DNA of 64,000 nucleotides from Herbinix hemicellulosilytica (GCF_002904165.1 NZ_CVTD020000015.1:1-64000), one strand, 5' to 3'. Positions 16,402 to 28,565 are shown, counted from the stretch's first letter. Notes: generated by a model from the sequence alone, not told the origin. Numbers and translations are program-made.

Positions 16402-18213
16402 ATGGGAATTGACCAGAGTAAAATCAGAAATTTTTGCATCATAGCACATATAGACCACGGAAAATCCACTTTAGCGGACAGAATTATTGAAATGACCGGT
16501 TTGCTTACCGACCGGGAAATGCAGGATCAGGTTTTGGACAACATGGATCTGGAAAGAGAAAGAGGAATTACGATTAAGGCTCAGACGGTACGAACCGTAT
16601 ATCGTTCAAAATCCGGCGAAGAATATATATTTAACCTGATAGATACACCCGGACATGTGGATTTCAATTATGAGGTATCAAGAAGCCTTGCCGCCTGTGA
16701 AGGGGCAATTCTTGTTGTGGATGCAGCCCAGGGAATTGAAGCCCAGACCCTTGCCAACGTTTATCTGGCTATTGATCATAATCTGGAGATAATGCCGGTT
16801 ATAAATAAGATTGATTTACCCAGTGCCGAGCCGGAGAGGGTTATAAAAGAAATAGAAGATGTTATTGGGCTTGAAGCCCATGACGCACCCTTAATTTCCG
16901 CAAAACAGGGTATTAACATCGATGAAGTTTTGGAGCAAATCATAACCAAAATCCCCCCTCCGAAAGGCGATCCTCAAAAGCCTTTAAAAGCCCTGATATT
17001 TGATTCTATTTATGATTCTTACAAAGGTGTTATAGTATTTTGCAGGATTATGGACGGCACGGTAAAAAAAGGAGACCAGATAAAAATGATGGCGACCGGT
17101 GCCACTTCAGAAATTGTGGAACTAGGAACTTTCGGACCGGGCCAGTTTATCCCCAGCGAAGAACTTTCTGCCGGTATGGTCGGATATATTGTTACCGGAC
17201 TTAAGAACGTAAGAGAAACCCGAGTGGGAGATACTATAACCGACGCAAAAAACCCTTGTGACGAACCCCTTCCCGGATATAAAAAGGTGCTGCCTATGGT
17301 TTACTGCGGCGTTTACCCGACAGACGGAGCCAAGTATCCTGATTTGAGGGATGCACTGGAAAAACTTCAGCTAAACGATGCGGCTTTGCAGTTTGAACCT
17401 GAAACATCCGTCGCTTTGGGCTTTGGATTCAGATGCGGCTTTTTGGGGCTTTTGCATCTTGAGATTGTCCAGGAAAGGCTGGAGAGGGAATATAATCTTG
17501 ACCTTATAACCACGGCACCCAGTGTTATATATAAGGCCTATTTAAAAAACGGTCAGGTTATCGATATAACCAATCCTACAAACATGCCCGATCCTTCCCA
17601 GATAGACTATATGGAAGAACCTTTTGTTTCGGCAAGCATCATGGTTACTACGGATTACGTAGGGCCTATAATGACCCTGTGTCAGGAAAGACGGGGCATA
17701 TATCTTGGCATGGAATACATGGAAGAAAAAAGGGTAGTATTAAGATACGATCTTCCATTAAACGAGATTATCTATGATTTCTTTGATGCCTTAAAATCAA
17801 GATCCAGAGGATATGCTTCACTGGATTATGAGTTTAAGGGTTATGTCCAATCCAATCTGGTGAAACTGGATATTCTGGTTAATAAGGAAGAAGTAGATGC
17901 TCTGTCATTTATCGTACACGCCGACAGTGCCTACGAAAAAGGAAGAAGGATGTGCGAGAAACTAAAAGAAGAGATTCCCCGCCACCTGTTTGAAATTCCT
18001 ATTCAGGCAGCCATAGGAAGCAAAATAATTGCCAGAGAAACCGTTAAGGCCGTCCGTAAAGACGTACTTGCCAAATGTTACGGTGGTGACATAACCAGAA
18101 AGAAAAAACTGCTTGAAAAGCAAAAAGAAGGCAAAAAGAGAATGCGCCAGATCGGCAACGTAGAAATACCTCAAAAAGCTTTCATGAGTGTATTGAAGCT
18201 GGATGATAACTAA
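16402..18213 (+). CDS. lepA: Elongation factor 4 (LepA), ribosomal back-translocase GTPase
   Basis: 603 residues, full length. The GTPase motifs are [18 protein letters not shown] and NKIDLP. They are followed by the EF-G-like domains and the LepA-specific C-terminal domain with [18 protein letters not shown]. It acts on stalled or mis-translocated ribosomes. The start is ATG 16402 after CAGGAGGATATGC; an upstream GTG at 16369 and the out-of-frame ATG at 16398 are rejected. The order lepA-hemW-hrcA is the usual one in Firmicutes. Confidence 0.97.
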   Translation: MGIDQSKIRNFCIIAHIDHGKSTLADRIIEMTGLLTDREMQDQVLDNMDLERERGITIKAQTVRTVYRSKSGEEYIFNLIDTPGHVDFNYEVSRSLAACEGAILVVDAAQGIEAQTLANVYLAIDHNLEIMPVINKIDLPSAEPERVIKEIEDVIGLEAHDAPLISAKQGINIDEVLEQIITKIPPPKGDPQKPLKALIFDSIYDSYKGVIVFCRIMDGTVKKGDQIKMMATGATSEIVELGTFGPGQFIPSEELSAGMVGYIVTGLKNVRETRVGDTITDAKNPCDEPLPGYKKVLPMVYCGVYPTDGAKYPDLRDALEKLQLNDAALQFEPETSVALGFGFRCGFLGLLHLEIVQERLEREYNLDLITTAPSVIYKAYLKNGQVIDITNPTNMPDPSQIDYMEEPFVSASIMVTTDYVGPIMTLCQERRGIYLGMEYMEEKRVVLRYDLPLNEIIYDFFDALKSRSRGYASLDYEFKGYVQSNLVKLDILVNKEEVDALSFIVHADSAYEKGRRMCEKLKEEIPRHLFEIPIQAAIGSKIIARETVKAVRKDVLAKCYGGDITRKKKLLEKQKEGKKRMRQIGNVEIPQKAFMSVLKLDDN

Positions 18214-18238
18214 TTCCGCTTCCTAAGGAGCTGAAATA

Positions 18239-19552
18239 ATGGATTACGATAACAAAATAAATTTGGGAACATGGAAGAAGGATTTGAGACTTTATGTCCA
18301 TGTTCCTTTTTGTGTTAAAAAATGCAATTACTGCGATTTTTTATCCGCTCCGTCAAAAGAAGAGCAGATTAATGCTTATTTTGAAGCCTTGTATAAGGAA
18401 ATTGAAAGCTACAAGGGCAGGACGGATAATTATGTGATTTCCTCAGTTTATATAGGAGGGGGAACTCCCTCTTGTGTTAATTCGGAAAAAATAGTCCGAG
18501 TCATGGAAGAACTAAAAAAAGTATTTAGGTTCAAAGAAAATAACAATAATGTTATATGCCAAAGAAGTTGTAATGAAATTAACAAGGAAGCTGAAATAAG
18601 CATAGAAATAAATCCGGGAACTATAAGTGCAACCGGAATAAACAGAAAAAAACTTTCAGATTATAAAAATGCCGGAATAAACCGTTTAAGTTTCGGCCTT
18701 CAGTCAACCCATGATCATGAGCTTAAACTATTGGGCAGAATCCATACTTATTTCCAATTCGAAGAAAATTACTATCTTGCCAGGGAAACAGGATTTAAAA
18801 ATATAAATATCGACCTTATGTCAGGCATGCCGGGGCAAACCCTTAAGACCTGGGAAGAAAGCATTATTAAAACAGCTTTGCTGAAACCGGAACATATATC
18901 AGCCTACAGCCTTATTATCGAAGAAGGAACACCTTTTTATGAAATTTACGGGCCTGACGGACCGGATAGTCACAGGCTTCCTTCGGAAGATCTGGACCGT
19001 GAAATGTATAAGCGTACCAAAGAGCTTCTTTTTTCATACGGTTATGAAAGATACGAAATATCCAATTATGCACAGCCGGGTTTTGAGTGCAGACATAACC
19101 TTGCATATTGGGAACCGGCAGACTATCTGGGATTAGGTCTTGGTTCGGCATCTTTGATAGAAAATACCAGGTTTCATAACACTTTTAGCCTGCATGAATA
19201 TATTTATAAAATTGGCAGGAATGCTAATTCAAGTGTTTTGTCCTTAAACGCCGACAACCAAAATAAAAATCTGCTTTTACTGGATTACTTTGGAATTAGA
19301 GAAGATACCGAAGTTCTTTCAAAAGCACAACAGATGGAAGAATTCATGTTTCTCGGTTTAAGAAAGACTAAAGGAGTAAGCATTCAAGGTTTTTACGAAA
19401 AATTCGGGGTTACTATTGATGAAATATACGGAAGTACCGTTAATAATTTAAAAAACCAGGGTTTAATCGAATCAGACAATGAAAGAATATGGCTTACAGA
19501 CTTTGGGGTTGATGTAAGTAACAGGGTTTTGGCCGAATTTTTATTTAATTAA
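18239..19552 (+). CDS. hemW: HemW-type radical SAM protein (heme chaperone, coproporphyrinogen oxidase-like)
   Basis: 437 residues. The radical-SAM motif is HVPFCVKKCNYCDF, a CxxxCxxC followed by Asp-Phe. True HemN has a fourth Cys two residues on; this one has Phe, which points to HemW. GGGTPS, LSFGLQS and the HemN C-terminal domain follow. A polar insertion rich in Asn (about 98-120) is unusual. HemW proteins bind heme and deliver it; they lack oxidase activity where tested. It lies 25 bp after lepA, so it is probably co-transcribed. Confidence 0.9.
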   Translation: MDYDNKINLGTWKKDLRLYVHVPFCVKKCNYCDFLSAPSKEEQINAYFEALYKEIESYKGRTDNYVISSVYIGGGTPSCVNSEKIVRVMEELKKVFRFKENNNNVICQRSCNEINKEAEISIEINPGTISATGINRKKLSDYKNAGINRLSFGLQSTHDHELKLLGRIHTYFQFEENYYLARETGFKNINIDLMSGMPGQTLKTWEESIIKTALLKPEHISAYSLIIEEGTPFYEIYGPDGPDSHRLPSEDLDREMYKRTKELLFSYGYERYEISNYAQPGFECRHNLAYWEPADYLGLGLGSASLIENTRFHNTFSLHEYIYKIGRNANSSVLSLNADNQNKNLLLLDYFGIREDTEVLSKAQQMEEFMFLGLRKTKGVSIQGFYEKFGVTIDEIYGSTVNNLKNQGLIESDNERIWLTDFGVDVSNRVLAEFLFN

Positions 19553-19569
19553 ATAATGTAAATTTATCC

Positions 19570-19598
19570 TTGACAAATAGATATGATAGTGATATTTT
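19570..19598 (+). promoter_or_regulatory. Promoter of the hrcA operon
   Basis: TTGACA (19570-19575), a 17-bp spacer and TATTTT (19593-19598). The CIRCE operator begins 12 bp downstream, where bound HrcA would block transcription. Confidence 0.7.
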
Positions 19599-19609
19599 AT
19601 TACTAGGTG

Positions 19610-19636
19610 TTAGCACTCAAATCAAGTGAGTGCTAA
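19610..19636. promoter_or_regulatory. CIRCE operator (HrcA binding site)
   Basis: TTAGCACTC (19610-19618), a 9-bp spacer and GAGTGCTAA (19628-19636), an exact match to the CIRCE consensus. It is placed between the promoter and hrcA. A further 240 nt of leader follows it. Confidence 0.98.
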
Positions 19637-19877
19637 TCAATAAAGAAAATACATAATAAAGGCCTTAAAAATACGCTATATTTTACGATGTTACATTTAA
19701 GATAATATAAGACGATTACTTATTATACGATAAGTAACAAAACGATTTACAAGAAGCGATACATAACTGACTTGATATTCAAAAAACATTTATCTTTATG
19801 AATTTAGTAACAATACCAGCTGATGCATCAATGTAAAAATAAAGATAATCAATTTTAAATTTAAGAAAGGTGATTGA

Positions 19878-20909
19878 ATGCACGAGCTTGATGATAGGAA
19901 ATTAACAATTTTACAGGCAATTATCCAAAATTATTTAGAAACGGGTGAACCTGTCGGTTCCAGAACAATTTCAAAGGGAACTAATCTGAATTTAAGCTCG
20001 GCAACAATCCGCAATGAAATGTCTGATCTTGAAGATATGGGATATATTTTTCAGCCCCATACCTCAGCCGGCAGGATTCCGACAGATAAGGGATATCGCC
20101 TTTATGTAGATATGCTTCTTAAAGAAAAAAATAAAGAAATTGAAAATATGAAGGAGATTCTAATCGAAAAAGCTGACCGCCTGGAAAGTATGCTGCAAAA
20201 AGTGGCTAAGCTGTTGGCTGAGAACACGAATTATACTACGATGGTAACGACACCCAAATACAAAAAGAAAGTTAAGTTTATACAATTGACCGATATAGAC
20301 GAAAGACAGTTGCTTGCTGTCTTAGTCTTTGAAGGAAATATAGTTAAAAATAAAATTATAAATATTTCAGTTTCCTTAAGTAAAGAAACAATTTTAAAAC
20401 TGAATATAGTACTTAATACCTTTTTACAAGGCCTGGATTTGACCGATATAAACCTTCCTGTCATATCAAAGATGAAGGAACAGGCAGGAGATTACAGGGA
20501 TATAGTCAATGATATATTGGATGCAATCATGCAGGCTGTAAATGAAGAAGAAGATTTTGAAATATATACCTCAGGAACTACCAATATATTAAAATATCCT
20601 GAATTAAGCGATGTTGAAAAAGCATCTGAGCTGTTATATACACTGGAAGAAAAGAAGCTCCTGTCAGGACTAATTCAGCATCGTATGGACAGTGAGGACA
20701 GCAGAGGAATCCAGGTCTTTATCGGAGAAGAAACACCTGTTGAATCTCTTAAAGACTGTGCAGTTGTTACTGCCACCTACGAAATTGAAGAAGGGGTATA
20801 TGGCAAGGTGGGAATTATCGGTCCTAAGCGAATGGACTATGAAAAAGTGGTTGCTACGCTAAAGAATTTGATGGCGCAGCTTGATGAGATATTTAAAAAG
20901 AAAAAATAA
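19878..20909 (+). CDS. hrcA: Heat-inducible transcription repressor HrcA
   Basis: 343 residues. The N-terminal winged helix contains the signature GEPVGSRTIS and SSATIRNEMSDLEDMGY, followed by QPHTSAGRIPTDKGYR. The C-terminal HrcA domain includes the VFIGEE segment. It represses this operon through the CIRCE site and loses DNA binding when the GroE chaperonin is occupied. ATG follows GAAAGGTGATTGA. First gene of hrcA-grpE-dnaK-dnaJ. Confidence 0.97.
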   Translation: MHELDDRKLTILQAIIQNYLETGEPVGSRTISKGTNLNLSSATIRNEMSDLEDMGYIFQPHTSAGRIPTDKGYRLYVDMLLKEKNKEIENMKEILIEKADRLESMLQKVAKLLAENTNYTTMVTTPKYKKKVKFIQLTDIDERQLLAVLVFEGNIVKNKIINISVSLSKETILKLNIVLNTFLQGLDLTDINLPVISKMKEQAGDYRDIVNDILDAIMQAVNEEEDFEIYTSGTTNILKYPELSDVEKASELLYTLEEKKLLSGLIQHRMDSEDSRGIQVFIGEETPVESLKDCAVVTATYEIEEGVYGKVGIIGPKRMDYEKVVATLKNLMAQLDEIFKKKK

Positions 20910-20932
20910 TATTAGAAAGGTGGTAAGCAGGC

Positions 20933-21763
20933 TTGGAGGATATGGACAAAACAGTTGAAGTGGTAAAAGCCGCCATGGAAAAAGAGCAAAAAGGCAAACA
21001 GGCCAGTGATATTATGGATGAAAAAATAGATAACGTGACGGAAAATAACACTTACGACAATGAAGAAATCCTTCAGAATAAAGAAGCAATGGATAATGAA
21101 GCTAAAAATGATGATTTAAAAAATCAGGCAGACAATACAGACCAAACTAATGAAGCTCCTTCCCAAGAAGAAACTGCAAATGAAACTGCCGCAGAAGGAA
21201 GCTTTAAAAATAAGGCGGCAGAAGATGAGCAGGAAATCTCCGAGGAAGATGATTCTGATTCCGAAGGAGAAAAGGAAGCCAAAACCAAAAAATCATTATT
21301 TAAAGGAGCTAAAAATAAAGAATTGGAAGCTAAAGATCAAAAAATACAGGAACTTACAGATAAAATCTTAAGAATTATGGCTGAATTTGATAATTACAGA
21401 AAGCGTACCGAAAAAGAAAAAGCCCAAATGTTTGATATGGGAGTAAAAAGCGTAATAGAAAAACTGCTTCCCGTAGTAGATAATTTTGAACGGGGACTCG
21501 GTGCGGTTGATGAAGCAAATAAAGACAATGCCATAGTTCAGGGCTTTAATATGATTTACAAGCAACTGATGACAATGCTTGATGATATAGGTGTTAAGCC
21601 TATTGAAGCTGTTGGAAAGCCCTTTGACCCTAATTTCCATAATGCCGTTATGCATAGTGAAGATGAAAATTACGGCGAAAATATTGTAGCCGAAGAGTTC
21701 CAAAAAGGATATATGTATAACGACATGGTCGTAAGACACAGTATGGTTAGGGTAGTTAATTAA
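20933..21763 (+). CDS. grpE: GrpE nucleotide exchange factor
   Basis: 276 residues. The first 120 or so are acidic and rich in Glu, Asn and Lys, longer than the tail of most GrpE proteins. The GrpE core follows: a coiled coil ending in AEFDNYRKRTEKEK, LLPVVDNFERGL and the beta domain with GVKPIEAVGKPFDPNFHNAVMH. It releases ADP from DnaK. The start is taken as TTG 20933, 9 nt after AAAGGTGG. ATG 20942 is possible but has GGAGG only 2 nt before it. Confidence 0.95.
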   Translation: MEDMDKTVEVVKAAMEKEQKGKQASDIMDEKIDNVTENNTYDNEEILQNKEAMDNEAKNDDLKNQADNTDQTNEAPSQEETANETAAEGSFKNKAAEDEQEISEEDDSDSEGEKEAKTKKSLFKGAKNKELEAKDQKIQELTDKILRIMAEFDNYRKRTEKEKAQMFDMGVKSVIEKLLPVVDNFERGLGAVDEANKDNAIVQGFNMIYKQLMTMLDDIGVKPIEAVGKPFDPNFHNAVMHSEDENYGENIVAEEFQKGYMYNDMVVRHSMVRVVN

Positions 21764-21778
21764 TAAACTTTGACTTAG

Positions 21779-23665
<1,887 letters not shown>

Positions 23666-23678
23666 TAATTGCCTTAAT

Positions 23679-23716
23679 TGTCCCAAAAGGCCTTACAAAA
23701 AAGGCTTTTTGGGACA
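23679..23716 (+). terminator. Hairpin between dnaK and dnaJ
   Basis: A 16-bp stem (23679-23694 with 23701-23716) has one G-U pair and a 6-nt loop. It carries no T-tract, so it more likely reduces read-through or protects the dnaK end of the mRNA than stops transcription fully. dnaJ begins 51 bp later. Confidence 0.6.
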
Positions 23717-23767
23717 TTCAATAAAGGCATAATTAAAATTGCGCAACTATGAAAGGTGAAGGATAAG

Positions 23768-24904
23768 ATGGCTGAAAAAAGAGATTATTATGAGGTTTTG
23801 GGTGTCAGCAGAAATGCGACGGAAGAAGAAATAAAAAAGGCATACAGGAAACTGGCAAAACAGTATCATCCCGATGCCAACCCCGGAGATAAAACTGCCG
23901 AAGCCAAATTTAAAGAAGCATCCGAAGCCTATGCCGTACTAAGTGATCCGGAAAAAAGAAGGCAATACGATCAGTTCGGCCATGCCGCCTTTGAAAACGT
24001 AGGCGGAGGAGCCGGTGGATTTGACTTCTCCGGTTTTGATATGGGAGATATTTTCGGAGATTTATTCGGAGATCTTTTCGGAAGCCGCTCAAGGAGAGCC
24101 AATACCGGGCCGGTACCGGGTGCAAATATAAGAACTTCTGTAAGAATAACTTTTGAAGAAGCCGTATTCGGTACGGAAAAAGAATTGGAATTAAATCTCA
24201 AAGACGAATGTGAATCCTGTCACGGAACCGGTGCCAAACGCGGAACCAGTCCCGAAACCTGTCCTAAATGTGGCGGCAGAGGTCGGGTTATATATACTCA
24301 GCAATCCCTGTTTGGTATGATAAGAAGCGAGCAGACCTGTCCGGACTGCAGAGGAACGGGTAAAATAATCAGAGAAAAATGCCCCGACTGCTACGGTACC
24401 GGATATGTTTCGGGAAGAAAAAAAATAAAAGTAATTATACCTGCAGGTATTGATAACGGTCAAAGTATCAGAATACGAGGGAAAGGTGAACCAGGCCTTA
24501 ACGGAGGACCCAGAGGAGATTTGCTGGTGGATGTGGAAGTGGCAAGACATCCCATTTTCCAAAGAAAAGATTATGACATTTATTCTACGGCTCCTATATC
24601 CTTTGTTACTGCAGCTTTAGGAGGAGATATCCGTATAAGTACCGTTGACGGAGACGTCATATATACAGTAAAACCCGGAACTCAGACCGATACAAAAATA
24701 AGACTCAGAGAAAAAGGCGTTCCTTCATTAAGGAATAAAAATATTCGGGGAGACCACTACGTAACCCTGGTAGTTCAGGTACCTACCAATCTTACCGCAG
24801 AACAGAAAGAACTTCTAAGAAAATTTGAAGATTCCTTAAACGGTAAGAGCGTTAATACCGACAAGGAAGAAAACGGAAAAAGCAAACGAAAATTTTGGAA
24901 GTAA
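23768..24904 (+). CDS. dnaJ: Chaperone DnaJ (Hsp40)
   Basis: 378 residues. The J domain carries HPD in [11 protein letters not shown], followed by a Gly/Phe-rich region with [14 protein letters not shown]. Four zinc repeats are present ([32 protein letters not shown]), then the C-terminal substrate domains. It stimulates DnaK ATPase and delivers clients. The start is ATG 23768 after AAAGGTGAAGG; a GTG 12 nt upstream is in frame but lies within the ribosome binding site. Confidence 0.97.
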   Translation: MAEKRDYYEVLGVSRNATEEEIKKAYRKLAKQYHPDANPGDKTAEAKFKEASEAYAVLSDPEKRRQYDQFGHAAFENVGGGAGGFDFSGFDMGDIFGDLFGDLFGSRSRRANTGPVPGANIRTSVRITFEEAVFGTEKELELNLKDECESCHGTGAKRGTSPETCPKCGGRGRVIYTQQSLFGMIRSEQTCPDCRGTGKIIREKCPDCYGTGYVSGRKKIKVIIPAGIDNGQSIRIRGKGEPGLNGGPRGDLLVDVEVARHPIFQRKDYDIYSTAPISFVTAALGGDIRISTVDGDVIYTVKPGTQTDTKIRLREKGVPSLRNKNIRGDHYVTLVVQVPTNLTAEQKELLRKFEDSLNGKSVNTDKEENGKSKRKFWK

Positions 24905-24922
24905 GGAAAAAGGGAAGCAAAT

Positions 24923-25918
24923 ATGAAATGGACTAAGATTACTTTGGAAACCACCAGCGAAGCGGTGGATTTTATCAGCGGAATGCTGTATGATTTAGGC
25001 ATTGAAGGAATTGAAATAGAAGATAATGTACCGCTTACCGAGGAAGAAAAAAAACAGATGTTTGTAGATATACTTCCTATTGTCAATGAAGGCGACAATA
25101 CCGCCAAAGTCAGCTTTTATGTCGATCCTGCCGATGATTTGGTTTCATTGCTTATGAGAGTAAAAGAAGGTTTAAAAGAAATTTCCGAATTTGTTTCCGT
25201 AGGCAGCGGTAATATTTCAATATCCGATACCGAAGACAAAGACTGGATAAATAACTGGAAGGAATTTTTCAAACCTTTCCGTATAGACGACTCTATTGTC
25301 ATTAAACCTACCTGGGAGACACTGACCGAAAAGAAACCGGATGATTTGGTTATTGAAATAGACCCCGGTATTTCTTTCGGTACAGGTTCTCATGAAACAA
25401 CAAAACTATGTATCCTGGCTCTTAAAAAGTATCTGAAGCAAAATGACACAGTTTTGGATGCTGGCAGCGGAAGCGGAATATTATCCATTATAGCAAGTAA
25501 GCTTGGCGCAGGTTATGTGCTGGGTGTTGATATAGATCCTATAGCCACAAAATCCGCTTTGGAAAATGCCCAGGTGAATAATATTAATGCATCGGAATGG
25601 AACGTGCATGAAAATGATATGCCCAATACCCCGGTAGCTTTTGCTACGGCAAATTTAATCGAAGATCAAGAAATCAGAACCCGTATCGGTAAAGATAAAT
25701 TCGATCTGGTAGTAGCCAATATTCTGGCCGATGTCATTATTCCACTTTCCGGAATAATAAAAGATAACATAAAAGACGGCGGTTTATTTATATGTTCGGG
25801 CATAATTAATACAAAAGAAGATGAAGTAAAAGCCGCTTTGGAAAAAAATAATTATAAAATAATTGAAGTTAATAGGATGGGAGATTGGGTAATGGTGGCA
25901 GGTACTGTAAGCAAATAA
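24923..25918 (+). CDS. prmA: Ribosomal protein L11 methyltransferase
   Basis: 331 residues. An N-terminal L11-recognition domain includes DKDWINNWKEFFKPFRI. It is followed by the SAM-binding methyltransferase with FGTGSHETTKLC, VLDAGSGSGILSI and VVANILADVI (the NxLA motif). It trimethylates L11. A polar insertion around residues 230-255 is slightly unusual. It follows dnaJ by 18 nt and is probably in the same operon, as in many Firmicutes. Confidence 0.96.
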   Translation: MKWTKITLETTSEAVDFISGMLYDLGIEGIEIEDNVPLTEEEKKQMFVDILPIVNEGDNTAKVSFYVDPADDLVSLLMRVKEGLKEISEFVSVGSGNISISDTEDKDWINNWKEFFKPFRIDDSIVIKPTWETLTEKKPDDLVIEIDPGISFGTGSHETTKLCILALKKYLKQNDTVLDAGSGSGILSIIASKLGAGYVLGVDIDPIATKSALENAQVNNINASEWNVHENDMPNTPVAFATANLIEDQEIRTRIGKDKFDLVVANILADVIIPLSGIIKDNIKDGGLFICSGIINTKEDEVKAALEKNNYKIIEVNRMGDWVMVAGTVSK

Positions 25919-25943
25919 ATTTAACAATAATGGCTTTGTCGGC

Positions 25944-26750
25944 CTAGTTTACAGTGCCTGACACCTTTATTGTTTTTAGCATGGCTTCAATTCTTGCCCC
26001 GTAACCTTCCTGAGCCTCAAGAAAATACCCGCATTCGATTATGAAATTTTTATCGTCTTGATTAATTATATAATAATCTTTAATAATCGAATTCCAGTTA
26101 TTGCCGGATTTATACTTATAATGACCGGCTGTATATGATCCTATTGAAACTTCGCCAACATACTCAGCGGCATCTTTCCCATCGGTGGTAATGGTGTCGC
26201 TGTTTGGCATTTCAGGCAATATATTAATATTTATATATACATCGGGATATCCGTCAGAGTCCTGATTATTGGCCGTAAACTTGTCGGAACCGTCTTTTTC
26301 TCTGCTTAAATTAAACCGCTCAGAATCAAATATAATCCGGTATCCTAAGGGGCTGGTATAAGATACGGCATCAATTTCCTCAGTGGTTCCTTCAATTTCA
26401 ACGGTTAATTTTGCTGGCTCCAATTCAAAAGATTCGTTTTTGCCGTAATCCTCTTTTTTGGTCTTGTTACCGTTTTTATCGGCAGAAGATATTTCATCTG
26501 CCGTCTCCGATATATTCGGTTTTTTGTCCTCATTGTTTAAAGTATTATCATCTTCGGGATTATCTGCATTTTCAGTTATATTATCATTAAGCCCGGTATT
26601 ATTACCTAATTCATTATTAGCTGCTTCTTCAGATATTATATCTTTATTTACTTTATCAGGTATTACGGTTTTTCCTTCATCTTTTTTACAGCCATAAAAA
26701 ATGACTGCAGCAATAAGAGTTATAAAAAGTATCTTAGCAAATTTCATCAT
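25944..26750 (-). CDS. Putative lipoprotein of unknown function
   Basis: 268 residues. MMKFAKILFITLIAAVIFYGC is a lipoprotein signal peptide with the lipid Cys in FYGC. A long linker rich in Asn, Glu and Asp (about 25-100) spaces it from a globular domain whose text YTSPLGYRIIFDSERF resembles small Firmicutes extracellular domains with a PLGY-like start. I do not recognise a named family. The start is ATG 26750 after AAAGGAAG; ATG 26747 is equally possible. It is transcribed against the flanking prmA and rsmE. Confidence 0.75.
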   Translation of the reverse strand: MMKFAKILFITLIAAVIFYGCKKDEGKTVIPDKVNKDIISEEAANNELGNNTGLNDNITENADNPEDDNTLNNEDKKPNISETADEISSADKNGNKTKKEDYGKNESFELEPAKLTVEIEGTTEEIDAVSYTSPLGYRIIFDSERFNLSREKDGSDKFTANNQDSDGYPDVYININILPEMPNSDTITTDGKDAAEYVGEVSIGSYTAGHYKYKSGNNWNSIIKDYYIINQDDKNFIIECGYFLEAQEGYGARIEAMLKTIKVSGTVN

Positions 26751-26806
26751 ATGTCTTCCTTTCAAATCATATTTTTGCAGTCTGTCTACAAGCGTTATGT
26801 TTATGA

Positions 26807-26836
26807 TATATAGGTATTTTGTTTTATATAAGTCAA
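26807..26836 (-). promoter_or_regulatory. Possible promoter of the lipoprotein gene
   Basis: On the minus strand, TTGACT (26836-26831), an 18-bp spacer and TATATA (26812-26807). It lies about 57 bp upstream of the lipoprotein start. Confidence 0.5.
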
Positions 26837-26873
26837 ATATGTTAACATTGTATTAATATTTCAGAACAGATGT

Positions 26874-26902
26874 TTGTCTTATTTTAAACAATATGGTATA
26901 AT
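26874..26902 (+). promoter_or_regulatory. Promoter of rsmE
   Basis: TTGTCT (26874-26879), a 17-bp spacer and TATAAT (26897-26902), 39 bp before the rsmE ATG. rsmE therefore need not depend on the heat-shock operon. Confidence 0.65.
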
Positions 26903-26940
26903 ATTCATTGTTGTAAAGTAATTTTAGTAAAGGAGACCAT

Positions 26941-27681
26941 ATGCATCGCTTTTACGTAGATAATGAAAAAATCCTGGATGATAAAATAATTATAACCGGC
27001 CCTGATGTTAATCACATTAAAAACGTACTTCGCATGAAACCCGGTGACGAGCTTATAATTTGTAATGGACAAGGAAAAGATTGTTATTGTATAATTAATA
27101 AGGTGTCCGACCGGGAAATAGAAACTCATATAAAATCTATACAGGAAACTGAAACCGAATTACCTGTTAAGATAACCTTGTTTCAGGGAATTCCCAAGTC
27201 CGACAAAATGGAACTGATTATACAAAAAGCCGTGGAACTTGGGGTTTACGAAATAGTTCCTGTTATGACTGCGAGATGTGTGGTCAAATATTCCGACGCC
27301 AAAAAAGAAGACAAAAAGATATCCCGGTGGCAGGCAATTTCTGAAAATGCCGCAAAACAGTCCCAAAGAGGCATTATACCGAAAGTACTGCCTGTTATGT
27401 CTTTTAAGGAAGCTGTACTTTATGCATCAGGGATGGATTTGAAAGTCATTCCTTATGAAAACGAAAAAGGAATGAGTGCCACTAAGGATGCTTTATCTGG
27501 GTTAAAGGACTGCCGGACAGCCGGAATATTCATAGGTCCTGAAGGCGGATATGAAAGCTCGGAAGTTGAGCTTGCTAAAGAATATAACATTATACCCATA
27601 TCCCTGGGAAAAAGAATATTACGAACGGAAACGGCAGGGCTGGCATTGTTGTCAATGATGATGCTGACATTGGAAATGTAA
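26941..27681 (+). CDS. rsmE: 16S rRNA (uracil-1498-N3) methyltransferase
   Basis: 246 residues. It has an N-terminal PUA-like domain (MHRFYVDN, HIKNVLRMKPGDEL) and a SPOUT knot with IQKAVELGVYEIVPV, FIGPEGGYESSEVELA and SLGKRILRTETAGLALLS. It methylates U1498 of 16S rRNA. ATG follows AAAGGAGACCAT. It follows prmA in many Firmicutes; here an opposing lipoprotein gene is interposed. Confidence 0.96.
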   Translation: MHRFYVDNEKILDDKIIITGPDVNHIKNVLRMKPGDELIICNGQGKDCYCIINKVSDREIETHIKSIQETETELPVKITLFQGIPKSDKMELIIQKAVELGVYEIVPVMTARCVVKYSDAKKEDKKISRWQAISENAAKQSQRGIIPKVLPVMSFKEAVLYASGMDLKVIPYENEKGMSATKDALSGLKDCRTAGIFIGPEGGYESSEVELAKEYNIIPISLGKRILRTETAGLALLSMMMLTLEM

Positions 27682-27690
27682 TTTGTATTG

Positions 27691-27714
27691 TATATTCTAC
27701 AAATGTAGAATATA
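27691..27714. repeat. Perfect 11-bp hairpin between rsmE and the alarmone synthetase
   Basis: TATATTCTACA (27691-27701) and TGTAGAATATA (27704-27714) pair perfectly around AA. There is no T-tract, so its role, whether a weak terminator or an mRNA end, is unclear. Confidence 0.45.
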
Positions 27715-27747
27715 TGTGTTGAAGGTATTTATGGGAGGTAAAACATT

Positions 27748-28551
27748 ATGGAGATACAGTTGTGGAGAGAAATTCTGGACCCGTATGCCCTGGCAGTGGA
27801 TGAACTGATTGTAAAATTTAATCATATAATAAGAGAATATCGTCATTTATACGGTTATTCCCCTATCGAACAGGTAACCGGAAGAGTTAAAACCATATCC
27901 AGTATACTGGAAAAAGCCCAAAAAAAGAATATTCCCCTTGAGCAAATCGAGGATAAGATAGATGATATAGCAGGAATCCGAATAATATGCCAGTTTGTTG
28001 AAGATATTTATAAAGTGGCAGATATCATAAGAAACAGATCTGATATGATTATTAAAAACGAGATTGACTATATCGAGAATATGAAAAAGAGCGGATACCG
28101 TTCTTATCATATTACGGTATTTTATGATGTGGAAACCCTTAAAGGGACAAAGCGGCTTCAGGTTGAAATACAAATTAGGACCCTGGCCATGAACTTTTGG
28201 GCTACTATTGAACATTCGCTGCAATATAAGTACAAACAGAATATGCCTGAACACATAAGAGAAAGGCTTACTTCGGCAGCAGAAGCAATTCTTATTCTTG
28301 ACAGGGAAATGAGCGTAATCAGGGATGAAATTATGGATGCCCAGAGTTCCTTTACCATTAAAGCAAATATGGTTGCAGATATTCTTAACAATATACAGAA
28401 CCTGTATAAGGTTGCCAACAAACAGGAAGTTTTAAAGATTCAGGACGAGTTTTTCAGGATTTATCAGATGAATGATACCGAAGAACTTGAAAAATTCAGC
28501 AAAAATCTGGATTTGCTGGCACAAAGATACAGGGCACAAAGCTTGCAATAA
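27748..28551 (+). CDS. relQ: RelQ-type small alarmone synthetase, (p)ppGpp synthetase
   Basis: 267 residues with only the RelA/SpoT synthetase domain: no HD hydrolase, TGS or ACT domains. Motifs are VTGRVKTISSILEKA, IDDIAGIRIIC, MKKSGYRSYHI and EIQIRTLAMNFWATIEHSLQYK. The length and a C-terminal helical tail fit RelQ/YjbM rather than RelP. It makes ppGpp or pppGpp from ATP and GDP or GTP. RBS GGGAGG. It is 14 bp from the next gene. Confidence 0.88.
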   Translation: MEIQLWREILDPYALAVDELIVKFNHIIREYRHLYGYSPIEQVTGRVKTISSILEKAQKKNIPLEQIEDKIDDIAGIRIICQFVEDIYKVADIIRNRSDMIIKNEIDYIENMKKSGYRSYHITVFYDVETLKGTKRLQVEIQIRTLAMNFWATIEHSLQYKYKQNMPEHIRERLTSAAEAILILDREMSVIRDEIMDAQSSFTIKANMVADILNNIQNLYKVANKQEVLKIQDEFFRIYQMNDTEELEKFSKNLDLLAQRYRAQSLQ

Positions 28552-28565
28552 CGGATGGTGAATAT

